DNA of 64,000 nucleotides, from assembly GCF_018613535.1 (NCBI RefSeq), contig NZ_JAGGQB010000006.1, positions 186,001 to 250,000 on the forward strand. Reading direction: 5' to 3'. The position numbers were made by a program, and so were the translations under genes. The notes under the pieces are model-generated. The model worked only from the letters and a program-made list of their open reading frames with translations, had not been told where the DNA came from and ran no database searches. Shown here piece by piece: positions 42,436-50,802 of the stretch. Position 1 is the first letter of the stretch. Each line of letters opens with the position of its first letter. The stretch is from Bacillus sp. ISL-51. GTDB lineage: Bacteria > Bacillota > Bacilli > Bacillales > Bacillaceae.

Positions 42436-43280
42436 AGAAAATGCTGACTCATTTTTTTCAGGAGGATATCGGATCGGGGGACGCCACATCACAAGCGATC
42501 TTTTCAGATCATCGGTGTAAGGCTGAAATGATCGCCAAAACTGACGGAGTATTTGCCGGAGCTGCAATTATCCGTGAAGGTTACGGGCTTTTAGACAGTA
42601 AAATCCGCATCGATTTCATCAAAAAAGACGGAGAGCGGATGAAAAAAGGAGACATTCTTGCCTCATTAGAAGGACCTGCAGCTTCACTTCTTACCGGGGA
42701 GCGCGTCATTCTTAACCTCATTCAGAGAATGTCCGGCATCGCGACAATGACCGATGAGGCCAAAAGACGCCTGGATGATCCGGCCATTAAGCTTTGCGAT
42801 ACGAGAAAAACGACGCCGGGGCTGCGAATGCTTGAAAAATATGCCGTTCGAATAGGGGGAGGGCACAACCACCGGTTCGGCTTATATGACGGCATCATGA
42901 TTAAAGATAACCATATCGCGGCGTGCGGTTCAATAAAGGCGGCTATGGAACGGGCGCGGAAAACAGCGGGCCATATGCTTGCGATAGAAGTTGAGATTGA
43001 ATCAGAGCAGCAGCTTCAAGAAGCGATTGAGGCCGGAGCGGATGTCATTATGTTTGATAATTGTCCGCCTGAAACCGTCCGGCAATTTGCGAAAATGACT
43101 CCGGGCCATATCAAAACGGAAGCATCCGGAGGAATCACGCTTGAGACATTGCCTGCTTATAAGGGAACGGGCGTTCAGTTCATTTCCTTAGGGTTTCTGA
43201 CTCATTCTGTCAAAAGCGCCGACATCAGTATGGATGTTGCAGTATCAAAAACAGGGGGACTGGAAAATGTCAATCTTTGA
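42417..43280 (+). CDS. nadC: nicotinate-nucleotide pyrophosphorylase (quinolinate phosphoribosyltransferase)
   Basis: This 287-residue enzyme converts quinolinate and PRPP to nicotinate mononucleotide. Visible family segments include [48 protein letters not shown] and [11 protein letters not shown] 42417 lies inside the nadB 3' end with GAAGGGATTTGG upstream; the longer open frame runs back through nadB. It overlaps nadA by 14 bases. Confidence 0.97.
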   Translation: MDVLQLKKMLTHFFQEDIGSGDATSQAIFSDHRCKAEMIAKTDGVFAGAAIIREGYGLLDSKIRIDFIKKDGERMKKGDILASLEGPAASLLTGERVILNLIQRMSGIATMTDEAKRRLDDPAIKLCDTRKTTPGLRMLEKYAVRIGGGHNHRFGLYDGIMIKDNHIAACGSIKAAMERARKTAGHMLAIEVEIESEQQLQEAIEAGADVIMFDNCPPETVRQFAKMTPGHIKTEASGGITLETLPAYKGTGVQFISLGFLTHSVKSADISMDVAVSKTGGLENVNL

Positions 43281-44373
43281 TGTCATGACGAAATCAAATG
43301 AATTCATGCCGAGCCGTTATAAAGAGCTGACCGTTCGGGAAATGGAGGATCGGGTCGCTGCAGTGAAACGAAAATTCGGGAAGCGTCTGTTCATTCCCGG
43401 CCATCACTATCAAAAGGATGAGGTCATTCAATTTGCCGATACGACGGGTGACTCCCTTCAGCTTGCCCAGGTGGCGGAAAAAAATAAAGAAGCGGAATAT
43501 ATTGTGTTTTGCGGCGTACATTTTATGGCTGAAACGGCAGATATGCTGACCGCAGATGACCAAACCGTTATTTTGCCTGATATGCGCGCGGGCTGTTCGA
43601 TGGCAGACATGGCAGATATACAGCAGACGGATAAAGCATGGGAAGAGCTTCAGCGTTTGTACAGAGACACCATCATCCCCTTAACGTATGTCAATTCTAC
43701 TGCGGAAATTAAGGCGTTTGTCGGGCGGCATGGCGGGGCGACTGTGACCTCTTCAAATGCCCGGAAAGTGCTGGAATGGGCTTTTAAGCGAAAGAAAAGA
43801 ATCTTATTTTTGCCGGATCAGCATCTGGGCAGAAATACGGCTTATGATCTCGGTATCCCGTTAGAGGATATGGCTGTATGGGACCCGATACAGGAACAAT
43901 TGCTCACTGAGGAACACCCGGAAAAGATAAGGGTCATTCTGTGGAAAGGGCATTGCTCCGTCCATGAAAAGTTTACCGCGGAAAATATTTCTCATTTGCG
44001 TAAGCGTGATCCGGAGATTCGCATTATCGTTCATCCTGAATGCTCGCGGGAGGTGGTCTCACTCAGCGATGACAGCGGCTCTACCAAATACATCATTGAT
44101 ACGATTGAACGGGCTGAACCGAACAGCAAATGGGCGATTGGGACGGAGATGAACCTTGTTCAGCGCCTCATTCAGTCGCATCCGGATAAACAAATTGAAT
44201 CGCTGAATCCTGATATGTGCCCATGTCTGACGATGAACAGAATTGACCTGCCTCATTTACTGTGGTCGTTAGAGCAGCTGGAAAAAGGCGAGCCGACAGG
44301 CGTTATCAAAGTGCCGAAGGCCGTTCAAAAAGAAGCATTGCGGGCGTTAAACAGAATGCTGAAACATACGTAA
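43267..44373 (+). CDS. nadA: quinolinate synthase A
   Basis: This 368-residue [4Fe-4S] enzyme condenses iminoaspartate with dihydroxyacetone phosphate. The cluster Cys candidates are in [28 protein letters not shown] and [24 protein letters not shown] is the substrate region. ATG 43267 has GGGGGACTGG upstream in nadC. It ends the nadBCA operon; no strong terminator follows, only an A/T-rich weak inverted repeat. Confidence 0.97.
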   Translation: MSIFDVMTKSNEFMPSRYKELTVREMEDRVAAVKRKFGKRLFIPGHHYQKDEVIQFADTTGDSLQLAQVAEKNKEAEYIVFCGVHFMAETADMLTADDQTVILPDMRAGCSMADMADIQQTDKAWEELQRLYRDTIIPLTYVNSTAEIKAFVGRHGGATVTSSNARKVLEWAFKRKKRILFLPDQHLGRNTAYDLGIPLEDMAVWDPIQEQLLTEEHPEKIRVILWKGHCSVHEKFTAENISHLRKRDPEIRIIVHPECSREVVSLSDDSGSTKYIIDTIERAEPNSKWAIGTEMNLVQRLIQSHPDKQIESLNPDMCPCLTMNRIDLPHLLWSLEQLEKGEPTGVIKVPKAVQKEALRALNRMLKHT

Positions 44374-44427
44374 ATATGAAAAAATTCCCCTCCTTTCAAA
44401 ATTTTTAATCATCATGCCTTGTACGTA

Positions 44428-44454
44428 GGCATATATTGTGAAGAAACATATTGT
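44428..44454 (+). promoter_or_regulatory. possible sigma-E promoter of safA
   Basis: A GGCATAT-like -35 and CATATTGT -10 lie about 46 bases before safA with a short spacer of about 12. Alternatively CATATATT at 44430 could be the -10. Sigma-E control of safA is established, but the exact site here is uncertain. Confidence 0.4.
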
Positions 44455-44500
44455 AATGACAAATGAACCGTTCACGTTTTGTGCATAGGAGGGGAAAACG

Positions 44501-45667
44501 TTGAAAATTCATATCGTTCAAAAAGGCGATTCGCTCTGGAAAATAGCTGAAAAATACGGAGTTGATTTTGAAGAGGTAAAAAAACTGAATACTCAGCTCA
44601 GCAATCCAGACTTAATCATGCCTGGAATGAAGATAAAAGTGCCTTCAGAAGCCGTTCCGGTCAGAAAAGAACCTAAGGCACATTTCGGGCCTTCAGTGCA
44701 AAAGCACGAGCATCCATACGCTAAGGAAAAGCCGAAATCAGTTGTGGACATTGAAGATACAATGCCGGAAGAAGAAAAGCCGCCAGTGCCGTATGTGCCG
44801 CCAATGCCCGAAAAGCATGAAAATGTACTGCCGGAAGCTGATATGAATCAATATTATCCATCCAATCAGCTGTTTCAGCCGTGGTCGCCTCCTAAGCCGG
44901 AGGAGCCAGTGACGCATTTTGTCGAGCAGAAAGAGAATGAGTTTGACAAGAATAAATTTCCACAACAGGAGGCAATGATCAATATGGAAAACTCGAATTA
45001 CCCGAATATGCCTAATATGCCGAAGGCGCCTGAAGCCGGTAAGCTGGAAGAAGAAAATATGGCTTATAACATACCGAATATGCCTAATATTCCAGCCATG
45101 CCGATGGTTGAGCCGTATATGCATTACCCGATGCCTTGCTGCCCATGTCCGGTTCCGGTCACGCCGGTGCTGCCGGGTTCAGGATTGTGCCACCCTTTCT
45201 ATCCGATAGGCGGAGGCTATCCGATGCCATATTCATACGGGTTCCATCCGGGCTATGTTTCACCGGCTGGATACGGCGGATATGAAAATCAGGCTCTTGA
45301 GAATGCGGAGCACGGCCATTATGACGGCTATAAATCATCGGCTGCACCAATTTATGGAGGCACACCGTACGCTCATATGCCATATTACGGCGGTTATCCG
45401 GGAAGCGGAGCGCATCATTATGCGAATGCGCCTCATGGACATGAGGATGGAAAATATAAGGATGATGATTGCGGCTGTCATGATTCACATCATCATCACC
45501 ATCACGGAGGACATCACCATTATGCAACTATGCCTGTGCAGGCTTATCCGAATATGGGAGCGTATGCCGGGCATTATATGCCTTACGGCGGAGCAGCCCC
45601 AAATGTCACGCCGAATCAGCCGAGCGCAAACCAAATGTTCGGCCGGCCGGAGGAAGAAGAAGATTAA
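44501..45667 (+). CDS. safA: spore morphogenetic protein SafA
   Basis: A 388-residue LysM protein that organises the inner spore coat and binds SpoVID. The LysM domain is at residues 1-50 (IHIVQKGDSLWKIAEKYGV, KIKVPSE). The rest is low-complexity: MPNMP repeats near residues 165-205, a Pro/Tyr/Gly-rich middle, Cys pairs (CCPCP) and a His run near residue 330. TTG 44501 follows ATAGGAGGGG. An internal ribosome site near codon 159 could produce the short C-terminal form known as C30 in B. subtilis. Confidence 0.95.
   Translation: MKIHIVQKGDSLWKIAEKYGVDFEEVKKLNTQLSNPDLIMPGMKIKVPSEAVPVRKEPKAHFGPSVQKHEHPYAKEKPKSVVDIEDTMPEEEKPPVPYVPPMPEKHENVLPEADMNQYYPSNQLFQPWSPPKPEEPVTHFVEQKENEFDKNKFPQQEAMINMENSNYPNMPNMPKAPEAGKLEEENMAYNIPNMPNIPAMPMVEPYMHYPMPCCPCPVPVTPVLPGSGLCHPFYPIGGGYPMPYSYGFHPGYVSPAGYGGYENQALENAEHGHYDGYKSSAAPIYGGTPYAHMPYYGGYPGSGAHHYANAPHGHEDGKYKDDDCGCHDSHHHHHHGGHHHYATMPVQAYPNMGAYAGHYMPYGGAAPNVTPNQPSANQMFGRPEEEED
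44967..44986 (+). promoter_or_regulatory. internal ribosome binding site in safA
   Basis: AGGAGG (44967-44972) lies in the coding sequence before two in-frame ATGs at 44975 and 44984 (codons 159 and 162). B. subtilis SafA makes a C30 fragment from an internal start at about codon 164, so this is the probable equivalent. Confidence 0.7.
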
Positions 45668-45673
45668 TCATTC

Positions 45674-45700
45674 GGGACGATGTATGTCGTTCCTTTTTTT
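45674..45700 (+). terminator. safA terminator
   Basis: GGGACGA and TCGTTCC (one G-T) with a short loop and seven T, just after the stop codon. Confidence 0.75.
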
Positions 45701-45724
45701 ATGCTGGTCATAACTGACAAGCTT

Positions 45725-45798
45725 AAACCCCCCGTTTGCCGCACATCCTAAACATGAGCGGAAACGCTCAGATAGTGATGAATCCACGGGGGGTTTTT
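45725..45798 (+). promoter_or_regulatory. nested hairpin over the coxA ribosome site
   Basis: AAACCCCCCGT (45725-45735) and ACGGGGGGTTT (45786-45796) are perfect 11-bp complements. Inside lies TGAGCG-GAAA-CGCTCA (45755-45770), a perfect stem with a GNRA-type tetraloop. The outer 3' arm holds the only G-rich ribosome site of coxA and is followed by T. It could be a second terminator, a translational switch, or both. Confidence 0.65.
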
Positions 45799-45801
45799 CC
45801 A

Positions 45802-46407
45802 TTGGGTAAAAAATTGACGACGATAGCCGGCCTTTTGGTCGTGACAGCAAGCTTATCAGCATGCGGAGCAAACAATGCCATGAATGATGGGCGTTACAAT
45901 CATAATCAGACAACCCGTCCTGTCGGGTACTATTCAAATGATAATGATATCGGCAGACGTCAGAACGGAATGGACCACCAAGGTCCAATTTCCGAAATGA
46001 TGGAAAATCGAAACGGGCGTCATAACACAACGAATGTGACCGATCGCTATGCACCGAATGACGGCGTTCCGTTAACAACGGACGGAACTTATAACGGCCG
46101 TAACAGCCGTAACGTTAACAACCCGGCTGCGATGTCATACAATGGCTATGACAATGCCGGAAATATCAGAACGGCAGCAAACATTGCAGACCGTGTGAAA
46201 AAAGTAAACGGCGTTCAGGATGCTCAGGTCATTGTTACCGATACCCGAGTCGTAATCGCTGTCAGAACGAACCATCCTTTTACGAAACATAATGATAAGC
46301 AAGTCAAAAAGGCAGCGCAAAAATTTGCAGACGGACGCACGATTCAAGTGTTTACCGATAATGCAACATTTACAAGGCTGCGCGACATGAATCAAAACAG
46401 CCGTTAA
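45802..46407 (+). CDS. coxA: spore cortex lipoprotein CoxA (YhcN/YlaJ family)
   Basis: A 201-residue lipoprotein with a signal sequence (KKLTTIAGLLVVTASLSAC) ending in the lipobox LSAC, so the mature chain starts at that Cys. An Asn/Gly/Arg-rich linker is followed by the YhcN-type domain (IADRVKKVNGVQDAQVIVTDTRVVIAV). TTG 45802 is eight bases after GGGGGG and places the signal at the start; ATG 45778 lies in the hairpin loop with no ribosome site. B. subtilis CoxA (YrbB) is a spore cortex protein downstream of safA. Confidence 0.88.
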   Translation: MGKKLTTIAGLLVVTASLSACGANNAMNDGRYNHNQTTRPVGYYSNDNDIGRRQNGMDHQGPISEMMENRNGRHNTTNVTDRYAPNDGVPLTTDGTYNGRNSRNVNNPAAMSYNGYDNAGNIRTAANIADRVKKVNGVQDAQVIVTDTRVVIAVRTNHPFTKHNDKQVKKAAQKFADGRTIQVFTDNATFTRLRDMNQNSR

Positions 46408-46411
46408 AAGC

Positions 46412-46445
46412 AAACTGCCGGATGATGTCATCCGGCAGTGTTTAC
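46412..46445. terminator. bidirectional terminator coxA / yrbD
   Basis: ACTGCCGGATGA and TCATCCGGCAGT form a perfect 12-bp stem with a 2-base gap (effectively a 4-base loop). T tracts are short on both sides. Confidence 0.75.
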
Positions 46446-46448
46446 ATA

Positions 46449-47897
46449 TTAAGACACCCGTTTATCAGCATACTCCTTTTCCCAAAAAACAGCGTTTTTT
46501 ATGCCGAGCGCCTTAGGATCAAACACAGGGTCAAGCCCTTGTTTTTTCTGTTTTTCATAGTCCTTTAATGTAAGCAAAGCCGGTTTTGCAAGCACGACAA
46601 TGGCGATGACATTCAGCCATACCATGATTCCCAGCCCGGCATCTCCAAGCGCCCAGGCGATATCTGCCGTTTTAACCGCTCCGTAAAACGTTGCGATAAG
46701 AATGACTGCTTTTAAGCCGAGCATCGCCCATTTGTTGTTTCCGCCCCGTGTTAAGTAGACGATATTGGTCTCGGCGATGTAGTAATAAGCCATAATGGTC
46801 GTAAAAGCGAAGAAGAAAAGAGCGACTGCGACAAAACCTGCACCAAATCCCGGCATAACTTGATCAATTGCCGCCTGAGTAAAACCGGGGCCTGCTTCAA
46901 CTCCTTTGACATGGTTGACAATATACGAGCCGTCCTCTGCCTGAGTATTAAACATCCCTGTAAATAAAATCATAAATGCGGTTGCCGAACAGACAAACAG
47001 CGTATCAATATAAACCGAAAAAGCCTGAACCAAACCTTGCTTGGCCGGATGAGAAACCTCTGCGGCGGCCGCCGGATGCGCTCCTGTTCCCTGCCCTGCT
47101 TCATTAGAATAGATTCCCCGTTTCACTCCCCAGGAAATCGCCATTCCGATGAGTCCGCCAAACGCAGAATCCAATGCAAACGCGCTTTTGAAAATCAGTG
47201 CGATAACCGCGGGCAGCTCCGTAATATTCATCAATATAATGACCAGTGACAAAAGGATATAACCCAAGGCCATGAACGGAACGATCATCTGCGCGGCCTG
47301 AGCGATCCGTTTCACTCCGCCGAAAATGATAAAACCGAGCAGCAGCACGAGGAAGCAGCCCGTAAAAATGGGGCTGATGCCAAATGCGTTATTTATTCCT
47401 TCCGCGATCGAATTGGATTGAACACCCGGCATCAGGACAGCCATGGCAATGAGTGCGGCAAAGGCGAACAATACGGCAAACCATTTGATTCCGATTCCTT
47501 TTTCTATGTAATAAGCAGGACCGCCCCTGTACTGGCCGTTTTCTTTTACTTTATAAATTTGCGCGAGGGTGGACTCGACAAAGGCGCTGGCTGAACCGAT
47601 AAAGGCGATGACCCACATCCAAAACACGGCGCCGGGACCGCCGAATGCTATGGCTGTTGCCACGCCGGCAATATTCCCCGTCCCTACGCGCCCTGAGAGC
47701 GCAATAGATAATGCCTGAAATGACGATACGCCGGCTTCAGAGCTTTTTCCCTGAAACATCAGAAGAACCATCTCTTTTATATGCCGGACTTGCAAAAACC
47801 GGGTCAAAATGGAAAAGATAAGGCCAACGGCTAACAAAATATAAATAACGGGCGTGCTCCATAAAATACCGTTTAAGCTTGCTGTAAACTCTGCCAA
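46449..47897 (-). CDS. yrbD: sodium:alanine/glycine symporter family protein YrbD
   Basis: A 482-residue transporter of the AGCS family with about eleven membrane segments. The family signature GPGAVFWMWVIAFIGSASAFVEST is present, with ALSGRVGTGNIAGVATAI and YSNEAGQGTGAHPAAAA at substrate- and sodium-binding positions. The start is TTG 47897 behind GAGGGGGAATC. It is convergent with coxA. Substrate cannot be read from sequence; alanine or another small amino acid is likely. Confidence 0.93.
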   Translation of the reverse strand: MAEFTASLNGILWSTPVIYILLAVGLIFSILTRFLQVRHIKEMVLLMFQGKSSEAGVSSFQALSIALSGRVGTGNIAGVATAIAFGGPGAVFWMWVIAFIGSASAFVESTLAQIYKVKENGQYRGGPAYYIEKGIGIKWFAVLFAFAALIAMAVLMPGVQSNSIAEGINNAFGISPIFTGCFLVLLLGFIIFGGVKRIAQAAQMIVPFMALGYILLSLVIILMNITELPAVIALIFKSAFALDSAFGGLIGMAISWGVKRGIYSNEAGQGTGAHPAAAAEVSHPAKQGLVQAFSVYIDTLFVCSATAFMILFTGMFNTQAEDGSYIVNHVKGVEAGPGFTQAAIDQVMPGFGAGFVAVALFFFAFTTIMAYYYIAETNIVYLTRGGNNKWAMLGLKAVILIATFYGAVKTADIAWALGDAGLGIMVWLNVIAIVVLAKPALLTLKDYEKQKKQGLDPVFDPKALGIKNAVFWEKEYADKRVS

Positions 47898-47928
47898 TCA
47901 GATTCCCCCTCGTTTGTCGTATATTTGG

Positions 47929-47957
47929 ATTATGGCGCGGCATGACTATTTACACAA
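47929..47957 (-). promoter_or_regulatory. candidate sigma-A promoter of yrbD
   Basis: On the minus strand TTGTGT and CATAAT are separated by 17 bases, about 32 bases before the yrbD start. Confidence 0.55.
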
Positions 47958-48084
47958 TTTTTTTGGGATATTTTCTCCCTCATTATTAAAAAACCATCTT
48001 CATCATTTCTTTACATTTTCTTAAAATGCCCTTCATATCGCCTTGATAAGATGAAAGCAAGAAGAAAGAGACGGAGGGGCCGGA

Positions 48085-48207
48085 ATGAAAAAAACAAACC
48101 AGTATGACCAAAGCTGCGGGGCAGGGGAAGCGTATCTAACCGTCAGGGGCTATCGCCTCAAGCTGACGGCCGGGCAAATGAAACTGATTGCAGGTAAGCG
48201 CAAATAG
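48085..48207 (+). CDS. 40-residue small protein, unrecognised
   Basis: ATG 48085 is preceded by GACGGAGGGG at good spacing, and the frame runs 40 codons to TAG. The product begins MKKTNQYDQSCGAGEAYLTV and is basic at the C-terminus (IAGKRK), with one Cys and no membrane segment. A terminator-like hairpin follows at 48217-48247, so the unit looks like a complete small gene between yrbD and bofC. I do not recognise it; a possible extended -10 (TGATAAGAT) ends at 48052. Confidence 0.6.
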   Translation: MKKTNQYDQSCGAGEAYLTVRGYRLKLTAGQMKLIAGKRK

Positions 48208-48216
48208 CATGGCAAG

Positions 48217-48247
48217 GCAGCCTTCGGACGGGAGGGCTGCTTTTTTG
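48217..48247 (+). terminator. terminator after the 40-codon frame
   Basis: GCAGCCT and AGGGCTGC form a stem (one bulged G) around a loop of about nine bases, followed by six T. Confidence 0.78.
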
Positions 48248-48266
48248 CGGATGCAAAGGAAAGAAT

Positions 48267-48296
48267 GGTTAAGCCGCCGCATCTTTGGTCAAACTA
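48267..48296 (+). promoter_or_regulatory. forespore (sigma-F/G) promoter of bofC
   Basis: GGTTA, 15 bases, GGTCAAACTA. Against GYWTA-N15-GGNRANANTW there is one mismatch in each element. It ends 36 bases before bofC, a known forespore gene. Confidence 0.65.
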
Positions 48297-48332
48297 GCAT
48301 AAAGAGTTTGATTGAATAAAGAGGTGTTTTTG

Positions 48333-48827
48333 GTGAAACGTCTTTTGTTTATGCTTATATTATCAGCCGCAGCCGTTTTTACAGGGGAGTCCCGCGCGTT
48401 TGGAGCGGAAGTCGAGCATTACGGGCCGCTGCGGGTGCACGTGCAGCTGGAAAGGGTCTATTTAGACGGAGATGTCGGCATTGAACATACGGATGAAACC
48501 GTTTTGGCGATGGAGGATTTTTGGGCGGCCTATGCGGGATGGACGCTTGTTGAACAGAAAAAAGGGTTTGTGCTGTTCCGCAAACATGTAGATGATATCT
48601 CTCCGCTCAGCAAAGTCAACGGATATATCGGCATCACGGACGGGGGCGTCATTTCCACTTTTCACGGCCGTCCCGACTCTTTAGCGGAGCCGATCCAGTC
48701 CTTCTTTCAGATTGATTTAGAACGGCTGGAAAGCCATTTGCAAAAACACTTGGAAAACGGCATACCGTACAGGACAAAAGCAGAATTTGAGAGCGTCATC
48801 GATCATATTAAGACATACAGCGGATGA
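48333..48827 (+). CDS. bofC: forespore checkpoint protein BofC
   Basis: A 164-residue secreted forespore protein that restrains the signal protease SpoIVB and so delays pro-sigma-K processing. A signal peptide (KRLLFMLILSAAAVFTGESRAFGA) is followed by the two-domain BofC fold (LRVHVQLERVYLDGDVGIEHTDE, KVNGYIGITDGGVISTFHGRP). GTG 48333 follows AAAGAGGTG; the longer TTG frame contains that site. B. subtilis has csbX beside bofC; it is absent here. Confidence 0.94.
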   Translation: MKRLLFMLILSAAAVFTGESRAFGAEVEHYGPLRVHVQLERVYLDGDVGIEHTDETVLAMEDFWAAYAGWTLVEQKKGFVLFRKHVDDISPLSKVNGYIGITDGGVISTFHGRPDSLAEPIQSFFQIDLERLESHLQKHLENGIPYRTKAEFESVIDHIKTYSG

Positions 48828-48837
48828 CTTTTGTGTA

Positions 48838-48863
48838 AGACATGTTCCCCATGTCTTTTTTTT
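48838..48863 (+). terminator. bofC terminator
   Basis: AAGACATG and CATGTCTT with a 4-base loop and eight T. Confidence 0.88.
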
Positions 48864-48886
48864 CTGACGTGAGAAGGGAGGCAAAG

Positions 48887-48900
48887 CGAACATACGTTAA
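48887..48900. promoter_or_regulatory. LexA (DinR) SOS box of ruvA
   Basis: CGAACATACGTTAA resembles the Bacillus LexA operator CGAACATATGTTCG, with the left half intact and two mismatches at the right end plus one central change. It lies just upstream of the ruvA promoter; ruvAB is SOS-controlled in B. subtilis. Confidence 0.72.
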
Positions 48901-48906
48901 CTTTTC

Positions 48907-48936
48907 TTAAGACTTTGGCTGTTTTTATGGTACAAT
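48907..48936 (+). promoter_or_regulatory. ruvA promoter
   Basis: TTAAGA and TACAAT with an 18-base spacer, and a TGG before the -10 resembling an extended element. Its -35 begins seven bases after the LexA box. Confidence 0.6.
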
Positions 48937-48963
48937 GAAAAGCAGTCAAAGAGGTGAATAGGT

Positions 48964-49569
48964 GTGATTGAATTCGTGAAGGGGACGATTGATTACGTAT
49001 CTCCCCAGTACATTGTGATTGAAAACGGCGGAATCGGCTATCAGATCTTCACACCGAATCCGTTTATCTATAAGGTAAGCAATCAAGAAACCATTTTTAC
49101 GTACCATCATATTAAAGAAGACGCCTTTTCCCTGTACGGTTTTTCAACGCGTGAAGAAAAAGCGCTTTTCACAAAGCTGTTAAACGTCACCGGCATCGGG
49201 CCGAAAGGGGCGCTTGCGATACTCGGTTCGGGTGATCCGGGGGCGGTCATTGAAGCGATTGAACAGGAAGATGAAGCCTTTTTGGTGAAGTTTCCCGGCG
49301 TCGGCAAAAAAACGGCCCGGCAGATCATTCTGGATTTAAAAGGGAAGCTTGCCGATGTAGTGCCTGAAATGATCGACAACTTGTTCAATCATGAAGAACG
49401 CATTGAAAAACAAGAGGCTGAGACGGCGCTCGACGAGGCGCTTGAAGCGCTCAGGGTTCTCGGTTATGCCGAGAAAGAGATTAAGAAAGTGCTTCCTCAC
49501 TTAAAAGAGGAAACGGCGCTTTCCACAGATCAATATGTGAAAAAAGCATTGCAAAAACTATTAAAGTAA
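48964..49569 (+). CDS. ruvA: Holliday junction branch migration protein RuvA
   Basis: This 201-residue DNA-binding subunit forms tetramers on Holliday junctions. Domain I begins [19 protein letters not shown]. The helix-hairpin-helix pairs are in [13 protein letters not shown] and [16 protein letters not shown], and domain III ([19 protein letters not shown]) contacts RuvB. The start is GTG 48964 with AGGTGAATAG upstream. Confidence 0.98.
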   Translation: MIEFVKGTIDYVSPQYIVIENGGIGYQIFTPNPFIYKVSNQETIFTYHHIKEDAFSLYGFSTREEKALFTKLLNVTGIGPKGALAILGSGDPGAVIEAIEQEDEAFLVKFPGVGKKTARQIILDLKGKLADVVPEMIDNLFNHEERIEKQEAETALDEALEALRVLGYAEKEIKKVLPHLKEETALSTDQYVKKALQKLLK

Positions 49570-49579
49570 GGTGATGTTC

Positions 49580-50584
49580 ATGGATGAACGGCTCGTTTCA
49601 AGTGAAGCAGACAGCCATGAATCAATAATAGAGCAAAGCCTCAGGCCGCAAAGGCTCGCGCAATACATCGGCCAGCAGAAGGTAAAAGAAAATTTGCGCG
49701 TGTTTATCGATGCGGCAAAAATGAGGCAGGAAACGCTTGATCATGTTCTTTTATACGGGCCGCCTGGGCTCGGGAAAACAACGCTTGCATCCATTGTGGC
49801 CAATGAGATGGGCGTAGAGATGCGGACCACGTCAGGGCCTGCGATTGAAAGACCCGGCGATTTAGCTGCGATTTTGACGGCGCTTGAGCCTGGTGATGTA
49901 CTGTTTATAGATGAAATTCACAGACTGAACCGCTCAATCGAAGAAGTGCTGTATCCTGCGATGGAGGATTTCTGCCTCGATATCGTTATTGGAAAAGGCC
50001 CTTCCGCCAGATCCGTCCGTCTCGATCTTCCGCCTTTTACGCTGGTAGGCGCGACGACGAGGGTCGGTCTTTTAACGGCGCCGCTCAGAGATCGGTTCGG
50101 GGTGCTGTCGCGTCTTGAATATTATACGCAGGAAGAGCTGACAGATATCGTTTCGAGAACGGCAGAGGTATTTGAAGTGGATATAGAACAAGCGTCTGCT
50201 TTAGAAATTGCCAGGCGCTCAAGGGGAACGCCGCGGGTCGCAAACCGGCTCCTCAGAAGGGTCAGAGATTTTGCCCAAGTGTTAGGCGACAGCAGCATCA
50301 CAGAAGAAATTGCTCACGATGCGCTTGAGCGTCTTCAAGTTGACGCGCTCGGCCTTGACCATATCGACCACAAGCTTTTAACGGGTATGATTGAAAAATT
50401 CAACGGAGGTCCTGTGGGGCTTGATACGATTTCCGCGACAATCGGCGAAGAACCGCATACAATAGAGGACGTATACGAACCGTATCTTCTGCAAATCGGA
50501 TTTCTCCAAAGAACGCCGAGAGGGCGGATCGTGACGCGGGCTGTGTATGAGCATTTTCGATTGGAGGCGCCCCGCTATGATTGA
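49580..50584 (+). CDS. ruvB: Holliday junction DNA helicase RuvB
   Basis: This 334-residue AAA+ motor drives branch migration. Walker [11 protein letters not shown] and Walker [12 protein letters not shown] are clear, as are sensor 1 [18 protein letters not shown] and the C-terminal winged helix ([20 protein letters not shown]). ATG 49580 follows AAGGTGATG; the nearby ATG/GTG at 49571-49574 lie in that site. It overlaps yrzS by eight bases. Confidence 0.98.
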   Translation: MDERLVSSEADSHESIIEQSLRPQRLAQYIGQQKVKENLRVFIDAAKMRQETLDHVLLYGPPGLGKTTLASIVANEMGVEMRTTSGPAIERPGDLAAILTALEPGDVLFIDEIHRLNRSIEEVLYPAMEDFCLDIVIGKGPSARSVRLDLPPFTLVGATTRVGLLTAPLRDRFGVLSRLEYYTQEELTDIVSRTAEVFEVDIEQASALEIARRSRGTPRVANRLLRRVRDFAQVLGDSSITEEIAHDALERLQVDALGLDHIDHKLLTGMIEKFNGGPVGLDTISATIGEEPHTIEDVYEPYLLQIGFLQRTPRGRIVTRAVYEHFRLEAPRYD

Positions 50585-50777
50585 ATTTCCTAAAATTCTC
50601 ATGGTTCTTGGTGCTGTTTTGCTTATTGCCGGAGCAGTCTGGCATTTTGTCGGAAGGATGCCCGGAGATATTTTCGTCAAAAAAGGGAACGTAACATTTT
50701 TCTTTCCCGTTGTTACTTGTATTATAATCAGTGTGATATTATCAATCTTACTCAATCTTTTCAGCAGAATGAAATAA
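50577..50777 (+). CDS. yrzS: small DUF2905 membrane protein
   Basis: A 66-residue protein with two hydrophobic helices separated by the conserved turn [13 protein letters not shown], typical of the DUF2905 family. ATG 50577 overlaps the ruvB end. It is also found between ruvB and queA in B. subtilis, where I believe it is called yrzS. Function is unknown. Confidence 0.82.
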   Translation: MIEFPKILMVLGAVLLIAGAVWHFVGRMPGDIFVKKGNVTFFFPVVTCIIISVILSILLNLFSRMK

Positions 50778-50802
50778 CAAAAGACAGAATAAAGGTGAAA
50801 TG

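Noticed and set aside
44990-45140. Short repeats in safA resembling an array
   Set aside because: The repeats are coding (MPNMP) and irregular, without spacers; there is no CRISPR array in the window.
45255-45713. 152-codon frame within safA, rich in Met, Ile and His
   Set aside because: It is a shifted reading of the safA repeats; the SafA frame has the LysM domain and correct signals.
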